From NCBI RefSeq assembly GCF_004923295.1, contig NZ_CP039634.1, positions 2,446,001-2,510,000 on the forward strand: a DNA stretch of 64,000 nucleotides. Reading direction: 5' to 3'. This document shows positions 54,547-62,904 of this stretch, one piece after another; within the stretch, counting starts at the first letter, position 1; each line of letters begins with the position of its first letter. The notes under the pieces were generated by a model, which saw nothing but the letters and a program-made list of their open reading frames with translations, searched no databases and had not been told where the DNA came from. This DNA comes from Azospirillum sp. TSH100. Its GTDB lineage: Bacteria; Pseudomonadota; Alphaproteobacteria; Azospirillales; Azospirillaceae. A program made the translations under genes and the position numbers.

Positions 54547-55287
54547 ATGGATTATGACGCGGAACCGGCGCCCCAGCCGGCCGGCAGAAACGGGAACCAG
54601 CCGACCATGCCCTTCAGCAGCAAACCGAGCGAGCCCATCCGCCAGCTTCTGGCAGGCATCAAGGCCTTCCGCGCCCGCTATTACGAGCGCCGTCCCGACA
54701 GCATGCGGCTGCTGGCGACCGAAGGGCAGCATCCGGAGGTTCTGCTGATCGGCTGCTCGGACAGCCGTGTCGATCCCGCCCTGCTGACGATGGCCGAGCC
54801 CGGCGAACTGTTCGTGGTGCGCAACGTCGCCAACCTCGTCCCGCCCTATCAGCCCGACGGTGCCTATCACGGCACCTCGGCCGCCATCGAATATGCGGTC
54901 AAGGCGCTGAAGGTGTCGGAGATCATCGTGCTGGGCCACGCCCAGTGCGGCGGCATCCAGGGCCTGATCCGGCTGCGCGCCGGCCAGAAGGCGGAGGATG
55001 ATTTCGTTTCCCCCTGGGTGTCGATCGCCGGTTCGGCGCTCGACCCCTATGTCGGGCCCGAAGGTTCCGAACAGGAGCGCGCCGACGCGGAGAGGCTGCA
55101 GAACACCCCGGCGGTGATCGAGCGGGCCGCCGTCCGCGCCTCGGTCGACAATCTGCTGACCTTCCCCTTCGTCCGCGAAGGCCTGGAAGCCGGCACGCTG
55201 AACATCCATGGCTGGTGGTTCGACATCGAAACGGGCGAGATGTGGGCGATCAACCCGGTCACCCGCCTGTTCCAGCCGGTCGAGTGA
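54547..55287 (+). CDS. Beta-class carbonic anhydrase
   Basis: A 246-residue zinc enzyme interconverting CO2 and bicarbonate. Zinc ligands are in LLIGCSDSRVDPA (Cys, Asp) and VLGHAQCGGIQGL (His, Cys). The length exceeds the common 210-230 by an N-terminal tail of about 20 residues (MDYDAEPAPQPAGRNGN). ATG at 54547 or 54607 are both possible. Upstream DNA (54452-54546) shows no clear ribosome binding site. Confidence 0.94.
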   Translation: MDYDAEPAPQPAGRNGNQPTMPFSSKPSEPIRQLLAGIKAFRARYYERRPDSMRLLATEGQHPEVLLIGCSDSRVDPALLTMAEPGELFVVRNVANLVPPYQPDGAYHGTSAAIEYAVKALKVSEIIVLGHAQCGGIQGLIRLRAGQKAEDDFVSPWVSIAGSALDPYVGPEGSEQERADAERLQNTPAVIERAAVRASVDNLLTFPFVREGLEAGTLNIHGWWFDIETGEMWAINPVTRLFQPVE

Positions 55288-55419
55288 GCCCGGCTCCCGC
55301 ATTTTACAGGACCAGAAAGCATTAACCCGCGCGCCGGCACGGGACTGGCGGGCACCCTGCCCTGTTGAGGGCGAAGGAAGACACTTTCTTCGCAACCCTC
55401 ACCAGGGAAAGGGACTGCC

Positions 55420-55680
55420 ATGAAGACCGCTCTTCGTTTCGTGATCGCCGCCGCCGTGCCGCTGGCGCTCGCCGCCTGCAACCAGACCAGCAGCAACAGC
55501 GGTGGCGGCGGCCTGTTCGGCGGCGGCAACGGCGGGTTGTTCGGGTCGGGAAGCTCCGACTCCTACGTCCGCAACGGCCGCTGCGACGACCCGCGCTACA
55601 ACACCTCCAACGGCGGCCATGCCGAGGCCGGGACCGACGATTACGACTGCTCGCGCTACGGCAACGGCCTGAAACGCTGA
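55420..55680 (+). CDS. Small lipoprotein, glycine-rich
   Basis: An 86-residue secreted lipoprotein with signal peptide and lipobox ALAAC (Cys at 20). A Gly/Ser-rich linker (GGGGLFGGGNGGLFGSGSSD) follows, then a short tail with three cysteines (NGRCDDPRYNTSNGG and DDYDCSRYGNG). AGGGAAAGG precedes the ATG. Its 3' end overlaps the convergent glycosyltransferase gene by 25 bases. Unknown function. Confidence 0.78.
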   Translation: MKTALRFVIAAAVPLALAACNQTSSNSGGGGLFGGGNGGLFGSGSSDSYVRNGRCDDPRYNTSNGGHAEAGTDDYDCSRYGNGLKR

Positions 55681-57449
55681 GCCAGCGATGCCAGTTCGGC
55701 GGCCATGCGCCCGGCGACGGCAGGCCAGTCGCCGGGCGCCGGCTGCCGGAACAGGCGGGCGGTCGGATACCAGGGGCTGTCGTCGCGGCCGGTCAGCCAG
55801 CGCCAGTCCGGCGAGAAGGGCAGCGCCACCCACAGCGGCACCCCCAGCGCACCCGCCAGATGGGCCGGCCCGGTGCAGGACGACACCACGAGGTCGAGGT
55901 TCGCCATGATCGCCGCTGTGTCGGCGAAGTCGGCGATCCCGCCCCCCAGATCGGTGAAGCTGTCCGGCAGGATCGTGCCGGCGAGGTCGGCCCGTCCCGG
56001 TCCCATCTGCAAGCCATAGAAGCGGCAGCCCGGCACGTCGAACAGGCCGCGCAGCCCGGCGAGCCTGGGCGACCGTTCCGCGTCGGCGGGAAAGCGCGGG
56101 TTGCCGGCCCAGACGACGCCGATGCGCAGCGCGTCCCGCCGGCCCAGCCGGTCGTGCCAGCGGGCGACGCGCGCCGGATCGGGGCGCAGGTAGGGCGTGT
56201 GTGCGGGCACGCTGTCCAGGCCGGTGGCGAAGGCACGCGGCAGGCTCATCAGCGGGCATTCGAGATCGAAGGGCGGCAGCGGATCGCCGCGGGAGATGAT
56301 TTCAACGGATCCATGCTGGCCCGCCCCTTCCACCGCCGACTCCAGCAACGGCAGCAGAGGGCGCTGCACCTCCAGCACCACCCGGCCGCCGCGCGCCGCC
56401 ACCAGCGGGACATAGCGCAGGAACTGGAGCGTATCGCCCAGCCCCTGTTCGGCATAGAGCAGGATGGTCCGGCCGTTCAGCGGCTCGCCCCGCCATGCCG
56501 GCTGGGGGAAGCGGCGCCAGGGCGGCTCGGCGCGGTCGTCATGGCGGCGCCAGTCGAACTCCGGCCAGCCGCGTTCGTAGTCGCCGGCAAGCAGATGGGC
56601 GAAGCCGAGGTTCCAGTGCAGGCCGGCATCCTGCGGCCGGTCGGCCAGGGCGCGAGCGAAGTCGGCCGCGGCCTCCGCCGGGCGGGCCATCACGATCAGG
56701 GCGGTGCCGCGCGCCGCGTACAGCGACGGGCCGGGGCGCAGCCGCTCCGCCATGGTGAAGGCATCCAACGAGTCGGGGAAGCGGGCGAGCTTGGCGAGGA
56801 CCGAGCCCAGCACCTCCCATGCCTCGGCGGTGGAGCGGTCGATGGCCAGCGAGTCGCGGGCGGCACACTCGGCCTCCTCCCAGCGGCGCTGCGCGGCCAG
56901 GGCGGCGGCCAGCGTCGCGTGGGCGACGGCGGAGCGGGGGTTCAGGTGCCGCGAGCGGCGGGCGCAGCGCTCGGCGGACGGTGCATCGCCGCAGGACAGC
57001 AGGGCGGCGGCCCGGTTCGCCAGCGCGTCGGCATGATCGGGCGCCAGGGCGAGCGCCGGCGCGGTGGCCGACAGGGCCGCCTGTGTCTGCCCCAGCCGGC
57101 GCAGGGCTCCGGCACGGCTGGCATGGGCGTCGGCAAGGTCCGGCATCAGGCGCAGCGCCCGGCCGTAGAGCCGCAGCGCGAGGGGGAAGGCGCCGGCAGA
57201 TTGCTCGACACCGGCGAGGTTGGACAGTCCGCCGGCCCCGTCGGGACGCAGCGCCACCGCAAGGCGCAACTGCCGGGCGGCCTCGGCCAGCCGGCCGGTC
57301 TGGGCGGCGAGCACGCCCAGCAACTCCATCGCGTCGGCATATTCGGGATCGGCGCCCAGGATGCGGCGATAGATGTCCTCCGCCTCCGCCAGCCGGCCCG
57401 CCTGATGGTGGTCGAGCGCGATCAGCAGGGCCTGCGACAAGGTAACCAT
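55656..57449 (-). CDS. TPR-repeat protein with a glycosyltransferase-9-like C-terminal domain
   Basis: A 597-residue protein. Residues about 1-330 are TPR repeats (LIALDHHQAGRLAEAEDIYRRILGADPEYADAMELLGVLAAQTGR and others). The C-terminal 250 residues (HDDRAEPPWRRFPQPAWRGEPLNGRTILLYAEQGLGDTLQFLRYVPLVAARGGRVVLEVQ and GVVWAGNPRFPADAERSPRL) match the heptosyltransferase-like domain seen in TPR-linked transferases. Possibly modifies a surface polysaccharide or flagellin. The gene is divergent from the small secreted protein at 57632. Confidence 0.88.
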   Translation of the reverse strand: MVTLSQALLIALDHHQAGRLAEAEDIYRRILGADPEYADAMELLGVLAAQTGRLAEAARQLRLAVALRPDGAGGLSNLAGVEQSAGAFPLALRLYGRALRLMPDLADAHASRAGALRRLGQTQAALSATAPALALAPDHADALANRAAALLSCGDAPSAERCARRSRHLNPRSAVAHATLAAALAAQRRWEEAECAARDSLAIDRSTAEAWEVLGSVLAKLARFPDSLDAFTMAERLRPGPSLYAARGTALIVMARPAEAAADFARALADRPQDAGLHWNLGFAHLLAGDYERGWPEFDWRRHDDRAEPPWRRFPQPAWRGEPLNGRTILLYAEQGLGDTLQFLRYVPLVAARGGRVVLEVQRPLLPLLESAVEGAGQHGSVEIISRGDPLPPFDLECPLMSLPRAFATGLDSVPAHTPYLRPDPARVARWHDRLGRRDALRIGVVWAGNPRFPADAERSPRLAGLRGLFDVPGCRFYGLQMGPGRADLAGTILPDSFTDLGGGIADFADTAAIMANLDLVVSSCTGPAHLAGALGVPLWVALPFSPDWRWLTGRDDSPWYPTARLFRQPAPGDWPAVAGRMAAELASLAQRFRPLP

Positions 57450-57631
57450 CTGAACTCTGGCGGGATGGCGGACAGGCCGCCGGGATCCGGATCATGCCCC
57501 GACCGATCCCCGCCGGTCCAGCCGGGCGCGGTGGGAAATCGTCGCAAACGGTCACAGGATCAGGATTTTCCCTGGATTGTCACGACGCTGACCGATCGCT
57601 ATTGTCCGCGCCGATAGTCGAGGAGCAATTC

Positions 57632-58087
57632 ATGATTACCCGCCCATTCCGGGCACTCTGCCATTCCGGCATCCGCCAGGTGATTCCCGCCGCCCTGACG
57701 CTTGGTTGCCTGACACTTGGTTGCCTGACACTTGGTTGCCTGACAGTCGGTTTCGGGGTCACCGCCGCGCAGGCCAACGAAGGCGCCAAGTCGAACGGCT
57801 GCCCGTGGGCACAGGATGTGACGCTTGAGATCAACGGCAAGACGCTGACGCTGAAGCAGGACGTCTTCACCACCACCAGCGCCGAACCGATCGAGATCGA
57901 GACGTTCAAGGTCGTCCCGCTGGTCGACCAGCTCAAACTGCGCATCATCGGCCCGAAGGGGCGCGAATGGGAAGCGGCGCTGACACGGCTGGTCAGCGGC
58001 AAACGGTGCAGCGCCTTCTATGCCGGCAAGCCGGAACTGGTTTCAAACACCGTGCGCGATCCGAACGAGCTGATCCTGAACAGGTAG
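57632..58087 (+). CDS. Small secreted protein with repeat-expanded signal peptide
   Basis: A 151-residue protein. The signal peptide contains TLGCL repeated three times (about residues 21-36), then TVGFGVTAAQA and a mature part starting NEGAKSNGCPWAQDVTLEINGKTLTLKQDV. The repeats come from a 15-base tandem DNA repeat. GAGGAG precedes the ATG. The mature protein is beta-rich and shows no known domain. Cys in each repeat makes the lipobox ambiguous. Confidence 0.75.
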   Translation: MITRPFRALCHSGIRQVIPAALTLGCLTLGCLTLGCLTVGFGVTAAQANEGAKSNGCPWAQDVTLEINGKTLTLKQDVFTTTSAEPIEIETFKVVPLVDQLKLRIIGPKGREWEAALTRLVSGKRCSAFYAGKPELVSNTVRDPNELILNR

Positions 58088-58097
58088 GGGGACTCCC

Positions 58098-58547
58098 TCA
58101 TCGCGCCGCCAGCAGGCCCGCCAGTTCCGCCAGCGCCGGATCGCCGCCCGGCACCAGCAGCGCCATGTTGGCAAGTGCAAGCTCGGAACTGCCGCCGGCA
58201 CGCGGGGTGAGAGCGCCGGCGGCGAACAGGCGATCCTGCTGCACGCGCTCCGCCTCCAGCTCGGCCGCCTTCATGCGGCGGTAGAAGGCGTCGTCCTCCG
58301 CCTTCGCCCGGCGACGCAGGACGCGCAAAGGCCGCACCACCTCCTCGCGCCAGCCGGCGACCGAGCCGTCGATGCGGGCAAGCTCCTCATCCGACAGGCG
58401 GATGCCGCAATCCAGCCCGGCCCAGGCGGCGAAGAGCAGCAGGTTCACGTCCACCCCGCGCCGGTCCTGAAGGGCGAGACAGCAGGCGGGCACCCCCGGC
58501 CGCCCGTAAACGGCCAGGGAAAAGTCCCAGAAGGGATTCGCCGACAT
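58098..58547 (-). CDS. TIGR02444/DUF2390-like conserved protein
   Basis: A 149-residue cytoplasmic helical protein. The opening MSANPFWDFSLAVYGRPGVPACCLALQDRRGVDVNLLLFAAWAGL is typical of the TIGR02444 family. It is adjacent to pfk on the same strand and downstream of it by 22 bases. Function unknown. Confidence 0.85.
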   Translation of the reverse strand: MSANPFWDFSLAVYGRPGVPACCLALQDRRGVDVNLLLFAAWAGLDCGIRLSDEELARIDGSVAGWREEVVRPLRVLRRRAKAEDDAFYRRMKAAELEAERVQQDRLFAAGALTPRAGGSSELALANMALLVPGGDPALAELAGLLAAR

Positions 58548-58569
58548 CGCGCGCCCGCCATCGTCCGGA

Positions 58570-59664
58570 TCAGTCGCCGAAGCTGATGTTCAGGCCGCGC
58601 GCGGTCTTCACCAGCGCGCCGTCCAGCTCGACGCAGGAGTAATGCTCGATCGCCTCGGTGATCGGCACATCGATGACGCCGCGGTTGGACCAGGCGACCA
58701 TGCGGTTGAACCTGCCCTCCGCGATCAGGTCGACGGCATGGACGCCGAAGGCCGAGGCGATCAGGCGGTCGCGCGGGCTGGGCATGCTGCCGCGCTGGAC
58801 ATGGCCCAGCACGGTGACGCGCGTCTCGGCCCCGGTGGCGTCGGCGATCTTCTCGCCGATGTAATCGCCGATGCCGCCATAGCGCTTCTCGCCGCCCTGG
58901 AGGATCTTCTTGACGCCGGTGCCTTCCAGCGTCTTCACCGCCTCCGACACCACCACGAGGGCGAAGTTGCGGCCGGAGTCGCGGACACTCTGGATCTTGG
59001 CGGCGATGCTTTCGATGGAATAGGGGATCTCGGGGATCAGGATCACGTCGGCCCCGCCGGCGATACCGGCCGCCAGCGCGATGTGGCCGGCGTCGCGGCC
59101 CATCACCTCCAGCACCATCACGCGGTGGTGGCTGGCGGCGGTCGGCTGGAGACGGTCCAGCGCCTCCACCGCCACGGCGACGGCGGTGTCGTAGCCGACC
59201 GACACCTCGGTCTTGCCCAGGTCGTTGTCGATGGTCTTGGGCACGCCCACCATCGGGAAGCCGCCCTTCTGCGCCAGCTTGTGCAGGATGGCGAAGCTGC
59301 CGTCGCCGCCGATGCCGATCAGCGCGTCCAGCCCAAGCTCGCGGTAGCCGCCGATGATCTCGTCGGAGCGGTCCTTCAGCGTGCCGTCGGGCATCGGGTA
59401 GGCGAAGGGATCGCCGCGGTTGGTGGTGCCGAGGATGGTGCCGCCCTGGCGCATCATGTGGCCGTCGACGGAGCCGAGATCGAGCGTCTGGTACTGCACC
59501 GGGCGCTGGAGCAGCCCCTGGGTGCCTTCCTTGATGCCCAGCACCTGCCAGCCATAACCGGTGGCGCGGTGGACCACCGCGCGGATGACCGCGTTCAGCC
59601 CGGCGCAGTCGCCGCCGCTGGTCAGGATGCCGATGCGCTTGCCGGCTTTATTAGGGGCAGTCAT
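58570..59664 (-). CDS. pfk: 6-phosphofructokinase, likely ATP-dependent mixed type
   Basis: A 364-residue glycolytic kinase. Family motifs are GILTSGGDCAGLNAVIRAVVHRA, GIGGDGSFAILHKL, GVPKTIDNDLGKTEVSVGYDTAV and VMGRDAGHIALAAGIAGGADVILIPE. Gly at the position equal to E. coli 104 (GGDGS) predicts ATP use. Lys at position 124 (PKTID) is the residue seen in PPi enzymes and in the Gly/Lys class of ATP enzymes. Many azospirilla use the Entner-Doudoroff path, so the role needs care. A TPR-independent gene (TIGR02444) follows. Confidence 0.93.
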   Translation of the reverse strand: MTAPNKAGKRIGILTSGGDCAGLNAVIRAVVHRATGYGWQVLGIKEGTQGLLQRPVQYQTLDLGSVDGHMMRQGGTILGTTNRGDPFAYPMPDGTLKDRSDEIIGGYRELGLDALIGIGGDGSFAILHKLAQKGGFPMVGVPKTIDNDLGKTEVSVGYDTAVAVAVEALDRLQPTAASHHRVMVLEVMGRDAGHIALAAGIAGGADVILIPEIPYSIESIAAKIQSVRDSGRNFALVVVSEAVKTLEGTGVKKILQGGEKRYGGIGDYIGEKIADATGAETRVTVLGHVQRGSMPSPRDRLIASAFGVHAVDLIAEGRFNRMVAWSNRGVIDVPITEAIEHYSCVELDGALVKTARGLNISFGD

Positions 59665-59938
59665 TGAGGGTTTCCCGTCCCGTTCGCCTGTTCATTGAAA
59701 TGGACCACCATGTTACCGGAACAGGAGTTTCCCGCAATCGTTGCCCGCATCCGCAAAGGGGGGATTCCGCCGCAAGCCGCCGGCCGCCGCGAGGGCGGGG
59801 ATGACCAAAGGGCCGAACCGGCGGTTTGGCGGTGCCGTAACGCGGGAAATCTGGTATAGTCCGGCCCGCCCAGCCAAAGGGTCACCCGCAAGAGCACCCC
59901 CGATCCACCCGGGGCAACGGCCATTCCTAACGGGCGCG

Positions 59939-60139
59939 ATGAACGAGCAAGAGATTTTGAAGGAAAAGCTGGCGAGCTTGCGCAGCGAGCACCGCGACCT
60001 GGACGACGTCATCGCCCGGCTGGCCGAACGTGCGCCCTATGACCAGTTGCAGATGCAGCGGCTGAAAAAGCGCAAGCTGATGCTGAAGGACCAGATCATG
60101 GTCCTGGAGAGCCGGCTGCTGCCGGACATCATCGCCTGA
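59939..60139 (+). CDS. YdcH-family small protein (DUF465)
   Basis: A 66-residue helical protein: EKLASLRSEHRDLDDVIARLAERAPYDQLQMQRLKKRKLMLKDQIMVLESRLLPDI, the DUF465/YdcH sequence. It begins at ATG 59939; upstream frame extension lacks family sequence. Function unknown. Confidence 0.93.
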   Translation: MNEQEILKEKLASLRSEHRDLDDVIARLAERAPYDQLQMQRLKKRKLMLKDQIMVLESRLLPDIIA

Positions 60140-60186
60140 CCGCCCGATGGTTCCCTCTCCCCCGGGGAAAGGGAGGCCAAGTCCCC

Positions 60187-60639
60187 TCACCCCTTCTTGG
60201 GCACGGTGAAGAACTGGATGCCCATCTGGAAGCTGCGGGCGATGTTTTCGGCCTTGCCGATCAGGAATTCCGCGCCCTCCGCCGGCAGGATTTCGTGGGC
60301 GGTTTCGCGGAACAGGCCGAGCCAGCGCTGGAAATGCGGCGGCTCCAGGCCCAGCGAAATGTGAACCGGCATCGGCCGGCCGTCGTAGCGCTGGGTCAGC
60401 AGGGCGATGGACGACCAGAAATCCATCATCTTGCGCAGATGCGGCTCCCAATCGGTGATGGCGCGGCCGAAGATAGGCCCCAGTTCCTCGTCCTTCATGA
60501 TCTTGCCGTAGAAGGTGCGCACCAGCGTCTCGATCGACGCCTCGTCGATGCCGACGGCGGCCATCCGCTCCTCCGCCATCGCGGCGCGGATGTCGCGGTG
60601 CTCTTTGCGCTGATCTTCGGTGGGAACGGCGTCGGTCAT
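60187..60639 (-). CDS. Group III truncated haemoglobin
   Basis: A 150-residue haem protein. The sequence IETLVRTFYGKIMKDEELGPIFGRAITDWEPHLRKMMDFWSSIALLTQRYDGRPMPVHISLGLEPPHFQRWLGLFRETAHEIL carries the class III pattern (His in the F helix region VHISL, Trp in the C-terminal part). Likely binds O2 or NO. ATG at 60639 is the family start. It is divergent from purE. Confidence 0.93.
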   Translation of the reverse strand: MTDAVPTEDQRKEHRDIRAAMAEERMAAVGIDEASIETLVRTFYGKIMKDEELGPIFGRAITDWEPHLRKMMDFWSSIALLTQRYDGRPMPVHISLGLEPPHFQRWLGLFRETAHEILPAEGAEFLIGKAENIARSFQMGIQFFTVPKKG

Positions 60640-60790
60640 GCGATGGGTCCGGTTCAAGGAATGCGCAGGGTCTATCCAGTCCATATAAGGCAGCACCATA
60701 GGTGGAACCATGTTCCGCCGGAAGGGCCGGAATGTCGCAGCCGCAGAGTAGGATTCGTGGCCGACCGGAGCGCGGACGCGGCGCCGCCTC

Positions 60791-60818
60791 TGGACAGCCG
60801 CCCGACTCTTCCTATAAT
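60791..60818 (+). promoter_or_regulatory. purEK promoter with a GANTC site in the spacer
   Basis: TGGACA, a 16-base spacer, TATAAT (perfect -10). GACTC, a CcrM/GcrA-type site, occupies 60804-60808 inside the spacer. Confidence 0.55.
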
Positions 60819-60854
60819 GCGCCGCTTTCCGGACCTTGAGGAAAGCGCCAGGCC

Positions 60855-61391
60855 GTGACCGCCGATCACTCCCCCAAAAGCTCCGCTTCGGCTGCCGGCG
60901 TCCAGCCGCTGGTCGGCATCATCATGGGCAGCCAGTCCGACTGGACGACGATGAAGCACGCCGCCGACACGCTGAAGGCGCTGGGCGTCCCGCACGAGGT
61001 CCGCATCGTTTCCGCCCACCGTACCCCGCACCGGCTGGTGGACTACGCCACCACCGCCAAGGCGCGCGGCCTGAAGGTGGTGATCGCCGGTGCCGGCGGC
61101 GCCGCCCATCTGCCGGGCATGGCCGCGTCGATGACGCCGCTGCCGGTGTTCGGCGTTCCGGTCGAAAGCCACGCCCTGAAGGGCATGGACAGCCTGCTGT
61201 CTATCGTGCAGATGCCGGGCGGCGTCCCGGTCGGCACGCTGGCCATCGGCAAGGCCGGCGCCATCAACGCAGCATTGCTGGCCGGCTCGATCATCGCCCT
61301 GATGGACCCGGCGGTGGCCGAGGCGCTGGACGGCTGGCGCGCCCGCCAGACCGCCGCGGTGGCCGAGGCCCCGGTCGACGATCCCGCCTGA
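60855..61391 (+). CDS. purE: 5-(carboxyamino)imidazole ribonucleotide mutase PurE
   Basis: Converts N5-CAIR to CAIR in purine synthesis. The product is 178 residues. Motifs are [25 protein letters not shown], and [13 protein letters not shown]. It starts at GTG 60855, eleven bases after GAGGAAAG. Followed by purK 36 bases later, as a two-gene operon under the strong promoter upstream. Confidence 0.96.
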   Translation: MTADHSPKSSASAAGVQPLVGIIMGSQSDWTTMKHAADTLKALGVPHEVRIVSAHRTPHRLVDYATTAKARGLKVVIAGAGGAAHLPGMAASMTPLPVFGVPVESHALKGMDSLLSIVQMPGGVPVGTLAIGKAGAINAALLAGSIIALMDPAVAEALDGWRARQTAAVAEAPVDDPA

Positions 61392-61427
61392 CGCGATCCC
61401 GCCTGATACAGAGAAAGCCCGACCGTC

Positions 61428-62564
61428 ATGACCGGCACCGCAACCGGCACTCCGCCCGGCGTTCCCCTGCCCCGCCTCGCCCCCGGTTCCACCATCGGCA
61501 TGCTGGGTGCCGGACAGCTCGGCCGGATGACGGCCCTGGCCGCGGCACGGCTGGGCTACAAGACCCATGTCTATGCCCCCGACGCGGCGGACAGCCCGGC
61601 CGCCCAGGTCAGCGCCGCGGCGACCGTCGCCGACTGGGACGACCTGGAGGCGCTGGAGCGCTTCGCCCGCTCGGTCGACGTGGTGACGCTGGAGTGGGAG
61701 AATGTTCCGGTCGCGACGGCCGAGCATCTGCGCCGCTTCACCAACCTGAACCCCGGTCCGAACGTGCTGTCGGTGGCGCAGGACCGCATCGCCGAGAAGA
61801 GCTTCGTCAACAAGCTCGGCATCGCCACCGCTCCCTGGCGCGCCGCCAGCAGCGCCGAGGAGGTCGCCCGTGCGGTGGCCGAAATCGGGCCGCGCTGCGT
61901 GCTGAAATCGACGCGGCTCGGCTATGACGGCAAGGGGCAGGCGCGGCTCGACGCCGGCAGCGATCCGGCGGCGGCCTGGGCCAGCATCGGCGGCGGCAAG
62001 CCCGGGGTGGAGGGCATCGTCGAGGGCTTCGTCACCTTCGCCTGCGAGGTGTCGGTGATCGTCGCCCGCGGCGCCGACGGCGCGATGGTCGCCTATCCGG
62101 CGGTGGAGAACCGCCACAAGGACGGCATCCTCGACGTCACCATCGCACCGGCCGCGCCGGAGAAGGTGTCGGCAGAGACCGCGGCGGAGGCCGACCGCAT
62201 CGCGCGCCGCATCGCCGAGGCGCTGGATCTGGTCGGCGTGCTGGCGGTGGAGATGTTCGTCACCGCCGACGGCGGGGTGCTGGTCAACGAGATGGCGCCG
62301 CGCCCGCACAATTCCGGCCACTGGACGATGGACGCCTGCGCCAGCTGCCAGTTCGAGCAGCTGGTGCGGGCGGTCTGCGGCCTGCCGCTGGGATCGGTGG
62401 AGCGGGTGGCGGATGCCGAGATGACCAACCTGATCGGCGACGACGTGCTGCGCTGGCCGGAGCTGCTGGCCGAACCGCGCGCCCGCCTGCACCTGTACGG
62501 CAAGGCCGAAGCCCGGCCCGGCCGCAAGATGGGCCACGTCAACCGGCTGTTCCCGCGCCGCTGA
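61428..62564 (+). CDS. purK: 5-(carboxyamino)imidazole ribonucleotide synthase PurK
   Basis: ATP-grasp enzyme that carboxylates AIR to N5-CAIR. The product is 378 residues. The N-terminal nucleotide fold is TIGMLGAGQLGRMTALAAARLGY, with ATP-grasp residues LKSTRLGYDGKGQ, EVSVIVARG, and HNSGHWTMDACA. It follows purE and ends before a strong terminator. Confidence 0.96.
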   Translation: MTGTATGTPPGVPLPRLAPGSTIGMLGAGQLGRMTALAAARLGYKTHVYAPDAADSPAAQVSAAATVADWDDLEALERFARSVDVVTLEWENVPVATAEHLRRFTNLNPGPNVLSVAQDRIAEKSFVNKLGIATAPWRAASSAEEVARAVAEIGPRCVLKSTRLGYDGKGQARLDAGSDPAAAWASIGGGKPGVEGIVEGFVTFACEVSVIVARGADGAMVAYPAVENRHKDGILDVTIAPAAPEKVSAETAAEADRIARRIAEALDLVGVLAVEMFVTADGGVLVNEMAPRPHNSGHWTMDACASCQFEQLVRAVCGLPLGSVERVADAEMTNLIGDDVLRWPELLAEPRARLHLYGKAEARPGRKMGHVNRLFPRR

Positions 62565-62904
62565 CAGTTGCATTCATCCCACAAAGCCGGCCACCAAGCC
62601 GTCCCATATGTCAGGCGATGAGGCCCCGCGACCGTCAGGTCCGCGGGGCTTTTTATTTCCGCCATCCATTCGTGACGTCCGAACAGTCCGGCGATATTTC
62701 CGCCGGTGATAACCACAATCGACCGACCGCTCCGGAAAGGCATTACCGGGGTACGTCACATTCGTGAATTAGACATCCCAAATTGTCGCGCCGGCCCAGA
62801 CGAAGGTCATCGGCCACCGATAGGCTTTTAACTTATGTCAATATTGGTTACCCTCTGTTGCATTCAGCCAGAAACTCTCTAAACTTTGTTGCAATTTGTA
62901 GACA
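62565..62904. other. Gap between purK and the EAL-domain gene
   Basis: Besides the purEK terminator, this 340-base region is low in GC from about 62760 onward (CTTTTAACTTATGTCAATATT), probably the promoter of the next gene. No frame in it codes for a recognisable protein. Confidence 0.5.
62622..62655 (+). terminator. Terminator of purEK
   Basis: The stem GCCCCGCG / CGCGGGGC (62623-62630 and 62642-62649) with an 11-base loop is followed by TTTTTA. Confidence 0.85.

Noticed and set aside
62565..62640. tRNA-like or riboswitch fold near the purK end
   Set aside because: The CCCCGCG hairpin with a T run is a terminator; no cloverleaf or purine-riboswitch core could be drawn.
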